64,000 bases of DNA from Micromonospora globbae. GTDB taxonomy: Bacteria > Actinomycetota > Actinomycetes > Mycobacteriales > Micromonosporaceae. Under the pieces are notes generated by a model. It had not been told where the DNA came from. It saw nothing but the letters and a program-made list of their open reading frames with translations, and did no database searches. This document shows positions 23,472 through 31,287 of the stretch, piece after piece. The stretch lies in contig NZ_RAQQ01000020.1 in NCBI RefSeq assembly GCF_003610785.1, forward strand, positions 1-64,000, written 5' to 3'. Numbering within the stretch: the first letter of the stretch is position 1; each line of letters opens with the position of its first letter. Both the position numbers and the translations under genes were made by a program.

Positions 23472-24728
23472 ATGACCATCGCCACCCCGACGGCCGCGGG
23501 CCGGGCGCCGACCCGATGGCCGCGCTCCTTCCGGCTGCTCTACACCGCCGCCGTCGCCCACGACGTCGGCTTCCACGTCGGACAGCTCGCCGTGCCCGTG
23601 CTCGCCGTCTCCCTGCTCTCCGCCGGCCCCGCCCAGGTGGGCCTGCTCGGCGCGCTGAGCACCGCCGCGTTCCTGCTGGTCGGCCTGCCCGCCGGGGTCT
23701 GGGTCGACCGGTGGCCCCGCCGCAGCGTGCTGGTCGCCGCGGACCTGCTCCGGGCGGTCCTGGTCGCCTCGGTGCCGGTGGCGTGGTGGGCCGGCTGGCT
23801 GAGCATCCACCAGCTCTACGTCGTCGTCTTCCTGACCGGGCTGGGCACCGTCTTCGCCGACGTGGCGGCGCAGAGCTACCTGCCGGAGCTCGTCGGCCGG
23901 GACCGGCTGGTGGCGGCGAACTCGCTGCTCGTGACGACCAGCGGCACGCTGCAGATCGCCGGCCGGGGCGTCGGCGGGCTGCTGGTGCAGCTGCTCACGG
24001 CACCGGCGGCGATCGTGCTGGACGCGGTGGGTTACGCGGTCGCGGCCGCGGCCGTCGGCCGCATCCCCGCCGGCGGGCCACGCTCCGGCCCTACCCGGGA
24101 GCCCGGCGGGTTCGCCCGCCAGCTCGGCGCCGGCGTCCGGCACGTCCTCGGCAGCCCGCTGCTGCGGCCGCTCGCCGCCTCCACGGCGAGCATCAACCTC
24201 ACGATGCAGCTCACCACCACGATGCTGCCGGTGGTGTTCCTCCGCGAGCTGGGCCTCGGCGCGGCCGCCCTCGGTCTCTTCCTCGGGGTCGGCGGGGTGG
24301 GCAGCCTGCTCGGCGCCCTGACCGCCCGGCGGCTCGCCGGCCGGATCGGGCACGGCCGGGCGCTCTGGCTGCCCGGCCTGCTCGTCGCACCGCTCGGACT
24401 GCTCGTCGCGCTGGTCGACACCGGGCCGATGCTGTGGCTCGCCGGCCTCGGGTGGCTGGCGCTGGCCTGGCGGACCGGCATCGGCAACGTCATCGGGGTC
24501 AGCCTGCGCCAGGCCGCCACCCCCGACGCGCTGCTCGGCCGGATGAACGCCACCTTCCGGTTCCTGCTCACCGGGGCGCTCACCGTGGGCGCGGCGATCG
24601 CCGGCCTGCTCTCCCAGTTCACCGACGTACGGACGTCGCTGCTGGTCGGCGCCGTCGCCAACGGGCTGACCTGGCTTCCGGTCTTCCTGTCGCCGCTGCG
24701 CGCGCTGCGCCGGCCGCCCGGCGCGTGA
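23472..24728 (+). CDS. MFS exporter, EntS-like
   Basis: A 418-residue, 12-helix MFS protein of the MFS_3/EntS type. The loop-2/3 motif reads GVWVDRWPRRSVLVAADLLRA, the central helix 5 region QSYLPELVGRDRLVAANSLL is typical, and there is a pseudo-symmetric second half (GALTARRLAGRIGHGRALW). ATG 23472 is used; a GTG 9 bases upstream is possible, and neither has a strong ribosome site. Divergent from a DUF5937/ArsR regulator. Probably exports a hydrophobic compound or siderophore-like molecule; no biosynthetic genes are nearby to identify it. Confidence 0.85.
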   Translation: MTIATPTAAGRAPTRWPRSFRLLYTAAVAHDVGFHVGQLAVPVLAVSLLSAGPAQVGLLGALSTAAFLLVGLPAGVWVDRWPRRSVLVAADLLRAVLVASVPVAWWAGWLSIHQLYVVVFLTGLGTVFADVAAQSYLPELVGRDRLVAANSLLVTTSGTLQIAGRGVGGLLVQLLTAPAAIVLDAVGYAVAAAAVGRIPAGGPRSGPTREPGGFARQLGAGVRHVLGSPLLRPLAASTASINLTMQLTTTMLPVVFLRELGLGAAALGLFLGVGGVGSLLGALTARRLAGRIGHGRALWLPGLLVAPLGLLVALVDTGPMLWLAGLGWLALAWRTGIGNVIGVSLRQAATPDALLGRMNATFRFLLTGALTVGAAIAGLLSQFTDVRTSLLVGAVANGLTWLPVFLSPLRALRRPPGA

Positions 24729-24765
24729 CCGGGTGCCGCCTTCGTGGCTCCCGGGCCACCCGGTC
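24727..24765 (+). terminator. Hairpin at the end of the MFS gene
   Basis: GACCGGGTG (24727-24735, overlapping the stop codon) pairs exactly with CACCCGGTC (24757-24765). The loop of 21 bases can fold further. Weak evidence without a T-run. Confidence 0.35.
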
Positions 24766-24892
24766 GGTGGTGCGTCCGGACGACGGTTGCGCTGCCGATT
24801 CGCCCGATCCGCCCCGTACGGGCGCGAACGGTGCCACGATGCCGGCAGGGCGTGCCGGCGACGGCCGGAGCCGAGGGAGCGAAGCCGGAGCC

Positions 24893-25657
24893 ATGACAGA
24901 CATCCCCGCGGGAGCACCCGCCTGGGTCGACCTGGTCACCACCGACCTTCCCGGCGCGGCGGGCTTCTACGCGCCCTTGTTCGGCTGGGCCGTCGCCGGG
25001 GCGGACCGGCAACCCCCGGCCGACGCTCACCTCGTATTCCACCAGCAGGGCAGACCGGTGGCCGGCGCCGGGCGGGGAGCCGGCCCGCACGGACCCGCCT
25101 GGGTGCCCTACCTGGCGGCCGACGACGCCGAGGAGACCTGCCGGCGGGTGACCGCCGCCGGAGGCCGGGTCCTGACCGAGCCCGTCGACGTCCCCGGTTC
25201 CCGGCGGACGGCGCTCGTCGCCGACCCGGCCGGGGCGCCGTTCGGGGTGTGGCAGTCGCTCGGCATGCCGGGTGCTGAGGTGTTCGACGTACCCGGCTCG
25301 CTGACCTGGGCCGAGTTGACCACGCGGGAGTGGGACCGGGCCAAGGAGTTCTACGGGTCGGTGTTCGGCTGGACGGCGGACGACCAGCCGATGGGCCCGA
25401 TCACCTACACCACCTGGCAGCGGGAGGGTCGCCCCGTCGCCGGGATGATGCCCATGATCGGCGAAGACTGGGGTGATCTCCCGTCGCACTGGATGGTCTA
25501 CTTCGCGGTCACCGACACCGACAGCGTCGCCGCCGAGGCGCTGCGGCTGGGTGCGACCCTCGCCGTCCAGCCGACGGACCTGACGCGGGGTCGGTTCGCG
25601 GTGCTCACCGATCCCCAGGGCGCGTTCTTCTCGATACTCGGGACCACTCCGCCCTGA
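24893..25657 (+). CDS. Two-domain VOC (glyoxalase-like) protein
   Basis: A 254-residue cytoplasmic protein made of two glyoxalase/bleomycin-resistance-type (VOC) modules. Module 1 (about 8-120) begins WVDLVTTDLPGAAGFYAPLFGW and ends DPAGAPFGVWQS. Module 2 (about 135-252) begins WAELTTREWDRAKEFYGSVFGW and ends TDPQGAFFSILGTT. The usual metal ligands are only partly conserved. The arrangement resembles streptomycete hydroxylase-like VOC proteins (27-kDa antigen CFP30B type). The role could be binding or detoxifying a small molecule; I would not name a reaction. A purine-rich leader (GGAGCC) precedes ATG 24893. It is convergent with the nucleotidase gene. Confidence 0.85.
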   Translation: MTDIPAGAPAWVDLVTTDLPGAAGFYAPLFGWAVAGADRQPPADAHLVFHQQGRPVAGAGRGAGPHGPAWVPYLAADDAEETCRRVTAAGGRVLTEPVDVPGSRRTALVADPAGAPFGVWQSLGMPGAEVFDVPGSLTWAELTTREWDRAKEFYGSVFGWTADDQPMGPITYTTWQREGRPVAGMMPMIGEDWGDLPSHWMVYFAVTDTDSVAAEALRLGATLAVQPTDLTRGRFAVLTDPQGAFFSILGTTPP

Positions 25658-25677
25658 CCGCACCCGGGGCGAGCGCG

Positions 25678-27498
25678 TTACGGCTTGGCCCGGATGCGGT
25701 CGAGCGCCGGCGGGGCGAGCGGCGCGTGCGCGCGCAGGTAGCCGGCCAGCGCGTCGGGGCCGGAGTAGGCCGTCCGGTGCTGGTGGTGGGCGTCGAGCAG
25801 GGCGCTGAACCCGGGGACGGCGTACCGGGTCACGAAGTCCTTGGACAGCGTCGCGACGCGGTAGGTGGCGTTGGGCTTGAGCGGCTTGCCGTCGATGCGG
25901 ACCTGCCCGAAGTCGACGCGGTCGCCGACGGGCGCCGTGGGGTCGTAGCGGTAGCTCACGTTGCTCGAGACCGCCAGCGGCCGGAAGGTGACCGAGCCGT
26001 CGGCGGCCTGCTGCCACTGGCTCTCCAGCAGCTGGTCGAGCCCGCGGCCGGTCAGCTCACCGCTCGTGAGTGCCGCGCCGAAGCCGCCGCTCTCGTGGAT
26101 CACGCCGACCATCAGCTCTCCGAACAGCACCTGGCCGGGAGCGTCGGCGGCGTTGCCGGCGGTCGGCGCGTAGGTGACGTCGCGCAGCAGGGTGTTCGGC
26201 ATCACGATCCCGACGTCGGCACCACCGTCCTGCTGCGCCGCCCAGCGGAACGCGTCGGCGGTGGCGTTACCCAGGGTCGACTCCTCCGCGTCGGCGGACG
26301 TGCGGGCGAGGTCGCCGGCGATGTCCACGACGGGCTCGTTCCGGCGCTGTTGTGCGCGGTCGCGCCAGTACTGGGCCATCCTGAGGACCTCGGGGTCCGG
26401 AGTCACGGTACGGGTGTTGGCGTGATTGGTGGAGGTGGTCCGATCGCGCAGGACATCGCCGGTCTCGGGGTCCAGCTGCAGGTTGATCTCGCTGATGAGG
26501 CGGCCGTGGTTGGCGGCCTCGACGACCGGGCGGGGGTTGCCTGCCGGGTCGGGCAGCAGGCAGTTGGCGAGGGCGTGCCAGTGCCCGGTGACGATGGCGT
26601 CGACGGCGGGTGAGATCTGCTTGTTCATCTCGACCATCGGCCCGGAGGGGTTCGTGCAGTCGTTGTAGAAGTCACCGACCTGCGCGAATCCCTCGTGCAC
26701 GACGGCGACGACGGCCTGCACGCCCTGGGCCTGGAGCTCGGCGGCGTACCGGTTGATCTCCGCCGCCTCCGGCAGGAAGCGCAGCTGGTCGGCCGGCCAG
26801 TACGAGAGTCCCTCGTTGGGCGTGCCGCTCGTGGTCGCGTGGATGAAGCCCACGGGGAGCGTTCCGCCGTGCCCGTCGTCGACCCGCTCGACGTGGTACG
26901 GCTTCACGACCAGCTCGCCGGTCGCGCCGTCGACGACGTTCGCGGAGTAGTAGTCGAAGTCGGCTCCGGCGAACCGCTCGCCGGTGGAGTCGGTGAAGCA
27001 GAGGTCGCCGTCGGGGCGGCCCTCGCACGTGCCGTCCATCATGTGGCGCAGGTAGTCGAGGTTGCGGTCCAGCTCGTGGTTCCCGATGGTCGAGAACCGC
27101 ACACCGATGTGGTTGAGGTACTCGATCGTGGGCTCGTTCCAGAAGTACGCGGTCTCGGTGGGCCAGCCGGAGAAGTCGTCGCCCGCCGAGAACAGGATCG
27201 AGTTCGCCTCGGGCAGGGCGGCCTGGTCGCGGAGACGGTTCAGGTGGGCCGCCAGGTAGGCGCCGCCGCCAACGGTCTGCGTCGCCTCACCGGCGTGAGC
27301 GCCCGGCACGGTGGTGGTGTAGTCACCGAAGTAGCCGTGGAGGTCGGTGATCGACAGCAACTGCACCCGGACCGGGTTCGCGTCGGCGGCGGTGGCGTCC
27401 GCCCTGGCGGCGGGCGACGCCGCAGTCAGGACGAGGCCCGCGGCGGTCGCGGTGACCAGTCGATGCCAGCGAGGGCGCGTGGTCCGGGCGTTGGACAT
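25678..27498 (-). CDS. Secreted 5'-nucleotidase / 2',3'-cyclic phosphodiesterase family
   Basis: A 606-residue exported protein starting at ATG 27498 (GAAGGAG upstream), with signal peptide about 1-33. The metallophosphatase domain (about 45-330) shows LLSITDLHGYFG (metal site 1), SAGDDFSGWP, the IGNHELDRN asparagine-histidine pair, VVHEG and TGHWHALANC. The nucleotide-specificity domain (about 380-600) has the family's GNATADAFRWAAQQDGGADVGI and VLFGELMVGVIHESG region. Family members split nucleotides, UDP-sugars or cyclic nucleotides outside the cell and salvage phosphate or nucleosides. It is one of three phosphatase-type genes in 4 kb. Convergent with the VOC gene (20-base gap). Confidence 0.9.
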   Translation of the reverse strand: MSNARTTRPRWHRLVTATAAGLVLTAASPAARADATAADANPVRVQLLSITDLHGYFGDYTTTVPGAHAGEATQTVGGGAYLAAHLNRLRDQAALPEANSILFSAGDDFSGWPTETAYFWNEPTIEYLNHIGVRFSTIGNHELDRNLDYLRHMMDGTCEGRPDGDLCFTDSTGERFAGADFDYYSANVVDGATGELVVKPYHVERVDDGHGGTLPVGFIHATTSGTPNEGLSYWPADQLRFLPEAAEINRYAAELQAQGVQAVVAVVHEGFAQVGDFYNDCTNPSGPMVEMNKQISPAVDAIVTGHWHALANCLLPDPAGNPRPVVEAANHGRLISEINLQLDPETGDVLRDRTTSTNHANTRTVTPDPEVLRMAQYWRDRAQQRRNEPVVDIAGDLARTSADAEESTLGNATADAFRWAAQQDGGADVGIVMPNTLLRDVTYAPTAGNAADAPGQVLFGELMVGVIHESGGFGAALTSGELTGRGLDQLLESQWQQAADGSVTFRPLAVSSNVSYRYDPTAPVGDRVDFGQVRIDGKPLKPNATYRVATLSKDFVTRYAVPGFSALLDAHHQHRTAYSGPDALAGYLRAHAPLAPPALDRIRAKP

Positions 27499-27515
27499 CG
27501 TGCTACGGCTCCTTC

Positions 27516-27579
27516 GAGGTAGGCGGCCGCGGCGGACTCGCATGCCCACGTCCGGGCACCACGCTGAGGTAGGCGGCCG
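27516..27579. repeat. 14-bp direct repeat in the nucleotidase leader
   Basis: GAGGTAGGCGGCCG occurs at 27516-27529 and again at 27566-27579, exactly 50 bases apart, just upstream of the nucleotidase start. Fifty bases is close to five helical turns, so paired binding sites on one face of the DNA are possible; a chance duplication is equally open. Confidence 0.35.
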
Positions 27580-27671
27580 TCGTGAGTGTCCTGTCCGGAT
27601 CCGAACACGGGGTGACGTACGCGCCACGGGAGCCGGAACTTCTGTTCCGGCCTCGCCGTGCCCGACCCGCC

Positions 27672-28343
27672 TCAGGCCACCGCGCTGCGCACGCCGAGGC
27701 CGACCAGGACCGCGCCGGTCAGCCGGTCCAGCAGGCGGCGGACGGCGGCCGTCCGCAGCAGGGTGGCGGCGGCGCCGGAGAGGACCGTCCACCCCGCCAG
27801 CCAGACGGTGTGCAGCGCGGCGTGCCCGGTGGCGAGGAGCAGCATCGGCGCCAGCACCGGCCGGTCCGGGGTGAGGAACTGCGGCGCGAGCGTGAGGTAG
27901 ACGGCGGCGGCCTTGGGGTTCAGCACGTTGCCGAGCAGCCCCTGGAGGTAGGGGTGGTGCCCCCGCCACGGCAACCGGGGCAGGCGGCGCCGCTCCACCC
28001 GGGACGCCGTGACGTCGCGCGGGTCGCCCGGGCGTCCGCGGCCGGGACGCCGGGCCGCGGACCACAGCAGCCACAGCCCGAGTCCCACGAGGTACGCGAC
28101 GCCGAGCAGCTTGACCGCCCAGAACGCCCGCGAGGAGGCGAGCACGAGCGCGGCGAGCCCCAGCGCGGCCAGTGTGGCGTGGACGTAGAGCCCGGTCACC
28201 GTCCCGAGGATGACCCACCAGCCCTGCCGCCGCCCCCCGGCGGCGACCCGCGAGACGACGAGGGTCAGGCTCGCGCCGGGCGTCGTGGTGATCGGCGCGA
28301 CGGCGACGAGGAACCCGAGCAGCGCGGCACCGTGCACGCTCAC
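27672..28343 (-). CDS. LysE/RhtB-family exporter
   Basis: A 223-residue protein with about six hydrophobic helices matching the LysE superfamily: GFLVAVAPITTTPGASLTLVVSRVAAGGRRQG at the start (the usual PGP is TPGA here), GTVTGLYVHATLAALGLAALV, VKLLGVAYLVGLGLWLLW and the NVLNPKAAAVYLTLAPQF block. Family members export amino acids, cations or similar small metabolites. The GTG start at 28343 overlaps the stop of the metallophosphoesterase gene by 4 bases, so the two are translationally coupled. Substrate not predictable. Confidence 0.87.
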   Translation of the reverse strand: MSVHGAALLGFLVAVAPITTTPGASLTLVVSRVAAGGRRQGWWVILGTVTGLYVHATLAALGLAALVLASSRAFWAVKLLGVAYLVGLGLWLLWSAARRPGRGRPGDPRDVTASRVERRRLPRLPWRGHHPYLQGLLGNVLNPKAAAVYLTLAPQFLTPDRPVLAPMLLLATGHAALHTVWLAGWTVLSGAAATLLRTAAVRRLLDRLTGAVLVGLGVRSAVA

Positions 28344-29086
28344 ACCACCACCCGGTAGTGGGTCGTGAGCAGCCCCGTGTCGTCGTACACGTGGAAGGCC
28401 ACGCCGGAGGGCTGTGCCTGGGTGGTCAGCGTCCCCTCCCCCTCCCACGGCATCCGCAGCGTCGAGACGACGCCGGGCGCGATGCGCAGTGGACGGCCGG
28501 CGAACGTGCTCGCCGCGGGGGTGTGGAAGTGCCCGGTCAGCACGGCGACGACCTGCGGGTGCGCGGCCACCAGCTCGGCCAGGGGCTCGGCGGGAAGGAG
28601 CCGGGTCGGGTCGATGACGGGGTGGTGCAGCGCGACGGGCGGGTGGTGGAAGGCGACGAACGTGGGTGTGTCGGCCGGTACGGAGGCCAGCTCGGCGGCG
28701 AGCCAGTCCAGCGTCTCCTGGTCGAGGTGGCCGTCGTCCTCTCCGGGGACCGTGGAGTCGGCGAGCAGGAAGACCGCGCCCGCCACGTCGTGCCGGGCGT
28801 TGATCGGCCCGGTCGCGCCGGAGTCGTCGCCGAGCAAGCCCTTGCGGTACGCGGGACGCACGTCGTGGTTGCCGGGACACACCAGGACCGGCGTCGGGGA
28901 GGCGAGGAGCCTCGCGGCGGTCTCGTACTCCGCCACCTCGCCGTGGTCGGCGACGTCGCCGGTCACGAGGATCGCGTCGACCGGTCGGGGCAGTCCGTTC
29001 AGGTGGTCCATCACCCGGGCGGTCCGCTCGGCGGAGCGCGGGTGGCTGTCGATGTGGGTGTCGCTGAGGTGGGCGATGACCAGCAC
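28340..29086 (-). CDS. Metallophosphoesterase (CpdA-like)
   Basis: A 248-residue cytoplasmic calcineurin-like phosphoesterase. HLSDTHID (residues 6-13), VTGDVADHGEVAEYETAARLL, CPGNHDVRPAYRKGL, AFHHPPVALHH and LTGHFHTPAAS are the five metal-site blocks in the expected order. It is closest to class III cyclic-nucleotide phosphodiesterases (CpdA/Icc). The start is GTG 29086 with AGGGAG upstream. Coupled with a LysE exporter. It may hydrolyse cAMP or another phosphodiester; the true substrate is open. Confidence 0.88.
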   Translation of the reverse strand: MLVIAHLSDTHIDSHPRSAERTARVMDHLNGLPRPVDAILVTGDVADHGEVAEYETAARLLASPTPVLVCPGNHDVRPAYRKGLLGDDSGATGPINARHDVAGAVFLLADSTVPGEDDGHLDQETLDWLAAELASVPADTPTFVAFHHPPVALHHPVIDPTRLLPAEPLAELVAAHPQVVAVLTGHFHTPAASTFAGRPLRIAPGVVSTLRMPWEGEGTLTTQAQPSGVAFHVYDDTGLLTTHYRVVV

Positions 29087-29181
29087 GGCCGCTCCCTAAT
29101 GGTTGTTGGCGCTTCAAGCATTAGGCACGGTACAGTTGATCTCGACGGCGACGCAAGCCGGTCCCGGAGGGAGGAGTTCGC

Positions 29182-29784
29182 ATGGCCCAGCACCTCGCGC
29201 TGGCCCTGGCCGGCACGATCCGGCACGACGGCGACGGCGGGGTCGCCGACGACCTCGACGACGTCGCCGGGCTGTCCGCCTGGCTCCGGGAGCAGGCCAC
29301 GTCCCTGCGGCCGTACGCCGGCGACCTCGACGGCCTCGACGCCGCCGACGAGAGCCTGCGGCGGGACGTCGTGGCGCTGCGTCGCGCGGTGCGCACCCTC
29401 TTCGCGGAGGCGGTGCGCCCCGGCCCGCCCAGCCGGGCCGACTCCGCGTCCCCGCTGTCTCCCCGGGAGGCCGTCGACCGGCTCAACCGGGCCGCCGCGG
29501 CGGTGCCGGTCTGCCCGGTGCTGGCCTGGGAGCCCGACGCCGTGCCGACGCTCACCTGGCGGACCGACGTGAGCGACGCGCGGCTGCGACTCGTCGCCGG
29601 GCTCGCCCGCGCCGCCGTCGAGTTCCTCGCCGGCCCCGACCGCGAACGGTTGCGCGCCTGCCACGCGCCCCGCTGCGTGCGCTACTTCGTCAAGGAGCAC
29701 CCCCGACAGGAGTGGTGCAAGCCGTCCTGCGGCAACCGCGCCCGCGTCGCCCGGCACTACCAGCGCCACGCCGCCGGGCGCTGA
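29182..29784 (+). CDS. CGNR zinc-finger / ABATE-domain regulator
   Basis: A 200-residue protein with an N-terminal ABATE-type stress-responsive region (about 1-140) and a C-terminal CGNR zinc finger (about 150-195). The finger reads RACHAPRCVRYFVKEHPRQEWCKPSCGNRARVARHY, with the four cysteines and the CGNR signature. These are presumed DNA-binding regulators. ATG 29182 follows GGAGG. It is divergent from the metallophosphoesterase gene and may control that pair, an inference from position only. A perfect 9-bp hairpin follows at 29802. Confidence 0.87.
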   Translation: MAQHLALALAGTIRHDGDGGVADDLDDVAGLSAWLREQATSLRPYAGDLDGLDAADESLRRDVVALRRAVRTLFAEAVRPGPPSRADSASPLSPREAVDRLNRAAAAVPVCPVLAWEPDAVPTLTWRTDVSDARLRLVAGLARAAVEFLAGPDRERLRACHAPRCVRYFVKEHPRQEWCKPSCGNRARVARHYQRHAAGR

Positions 29785-29801
29785 CCGCGCTCCCCCGACA
29801 C

Positions 29802-29825
29802 CGCCGTAACCCTGCTGTTACGGCG
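29802..29825. terminator. Perfect hairpin between the CGNR and AMIN-like genes
   Basis: CGCCGTAAC (29802-29810) and GTTACGGCG (29817-29825) pair exactly around CCTGCT. It lies 18 bases after the CGNR stop and about 100 before the next start. It could be a terminator, or an operator for the downstream gene because the stem has a 6-base spacer. Confidence 0.5.
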
Positions 29826-29922
29826 CGGCGAAGCTGCCGTGGCCGTGCCGCCCGACCGTCGAGGTCGACGCCGGCGACGACGCCGGCGGGTGACCACCCG
29901 GGACGGGCGAGGGGAGACGACG

Positions 29923-30501
29923 ATGAGGACGAGAAGCACACTGGCCGCGCTGGCCGTGCTGGTCACCGGTCTGGTGGCGGGCACGGCGGGCGCCGGCACG
30001 GCGGCCACCAACCGGGCGGCCGCCGCCGCATCGTACTGCGGGATCACCTGGGGCAGCGGCACGAAGGCGGCCGGCACGCTCAGCACCGACCCGCTGGTCG
30101 AGGTGCGCACCGGCCGGCACGACTGCTACGACCGGGTGGTGTTCGAGTTCGCCGGCCCGGCGAACGGCTACACGGTCGAGTACGGCGAGACCTGGACCGA
30201 GGGCGAGGGCCTGCCGCTGTCGCCGTACACCGCCGGGGGTGCGCTGCTGCGGGTCTCCCTCCGCGCGCCCGCGTACGACGCGGAACGCGCGGCCACGGTG
30301 CCGTACCGCGTCGGCGAGCACGCGGCCACCGTGCTGCGCTACCGGACGCTGCGCGACGTGGTGTTCGGCGGCAGCTTCGAGGGCTACACGACGTTCGCGG
30401 TCGGGGTGCGGGCGCGGCTGCCGTTCCGGGCGTTCGTCCTCGACGGTCCCGGCGCCCACAGCCGCATCGTGGTCGACGTGGCCCACCAGTGGCAGGAGTG
30501 A
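29923..30501 (+). CDS. Secreted AMIN-like domain protein
   Basis: A 192-residue protein with a signal peptide (about 1-35, hydrophobic LAALAVLVTGLVAG, then an Ala-rich cleavage region). The mature part matches actinobacterial AMIN-like proteins: SYCGITWGSGTKAAGTL, RHDCYDRVVFEFAG, GYTVEYG and a closing FRAFVLDGPGAHSRIVVDVAHQW. Two cysteines (CG and DCYD) probably form a disulfide. AMIN folds bind peptidoglycan or envelope glycans. GGGGAGACGACG precedes ATG 29923. It lies 95 bases before the two-component system, whose accessory lipoprotein is also an envelope protein, so a shared cell-wall role is plausible. Confidence 0.8.
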   Translation: MRTRSTLAALAVLVTGLVAGTAGAGTAATNRAAAAASYCGITWGSGTKAAGTLSTDPLVEVRTGRHDCYDRVVFEFAGPANGYTVEYGETWTEGEGLPLSPYTAGGALLRVSLRAPAYDAERAATVPYRVGEHAATVLRYRTLRDVVFGGSFEGYTTFAVGVRARLPFRAFVLDGPGAHSRIVVDVAHQWQE

Positions 30502-30596
30502 ACCGCACGGACGAGGGCCCGGCGCCACCCGGGCCCCCGTCACCGTCCGTTGCGCCAGGGTCGCCCGCGGTCGCGCGGGCCTACGCTGGTGGCGTC

Positions 30597-31277
30597 ATGG
30601 ACGGCCGCGTGCTGGTGGTCGAGGACGATGCCTCCATCCGGGAGGTCAGCGCCCTCGGACTGCGCCGGGCCGGGTTCCGGGTGACCACCGCCGTCGATGG
30701 CCGGGAGGCGCTCGCGGTCTGGCGCGCGCGACCGGTCGACCTCATCGTGCTCGACGTGATGCTGCCCGGCCTCGACGGCCTGCAGGTGTGCCGGGAGGTC
30801 CGCCGCAGCAGCGCCGTGCCGATCCTCATGCTCACCGCCCGCACCGACACCATCGACGTCGTCGTCGGCCTGGAGTGCGGCGCCGACGACTACCTGCGCA
30901 AGCCGTTCGACCTGCCGGAGCTGGTGGCCCGGGTGCGGGCGGTGCTGCGGCGGGCCACCGCGCCCGCCGAGCCGGGCGTCCTGACCGTCGGCGGGTTGGA
31001 GATCGACCCGGGCAGCTTCGTGGTCCGCAAGGCCGGACGGGAGCTGCCGCTGACCACCACCGAGTTCCGGCTGCTGCTGGAGCTGGCCCGTCGCCCCGGT
31101 CAGGTCTTCACCCGCGAGCTGCTGCTCGACCGGGTGTGGAACCACAGCTATCTCGGCGACTCGCGGCTCGTCGACGTGGCCGTGCAACGGCTGCGCGCCA
31201 AGATCGAGGACGACCCCGCCCACCCGCGCCTCGTCCGCACCGTACGCGGCGCCGGCTACAAGCTCACGGCGACGTGA
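30597..31277 (+). CDS. OmpR/PhoB-type response regulator
   Basis: A 226-residue regulator. Receiver domain (1-115): VVEDDASIREV acidic pocket, LIVLDVMLPGLDG with the phosphorylated aspartate (about residue 51), MLTARTD and the lysine of YLRKPFD. The C-terminal winged helix (about 130-222) has LTTTEFRLLLELARRPGQVFTRELLLDRVW and VDVAVQRLRAKIEDDP...VRGAGYKL. It resembles MtrA-type regulators. The start codon ATG 30597 lacks a strong ribosome site; GTG 30594 is an alternative. First gene of a three-gene operon with its kinase (10-base gap) and a GerMN lipoprotein. Confidence 0.93.
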   Translation: MDGRVLVVEDDASIREVSALGLRRAGFRVTTAVDGREALAVWRARPVDLIVLDVMLPGLDGLQVCREVRRSSAVPILMLTARTDTIDVVVGLECGADDYLRKPFDLPELVARVRAVLRRATAPAEPGVLTVGGLEIDPGSFVVRKAGRELPLTTTEFRLLLELARRPGQVFTRELLLDRVWNHSYLGDSRLVDVAVQRLRAKIEDDPAHPRLVRTVRGAGYKLTAT

Positions 31278-31287
31278 GCGTGCCGCG

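Noticed and set aside
22413-24917. A single 834-codon open frame on the minus strand, opposite the MFS exporter
   Set aside because: Its first 500 codons mirror the MFS gene on the other strand; real coding begins at ATG 23396 with a ribosome site and the DUF5937 signature.
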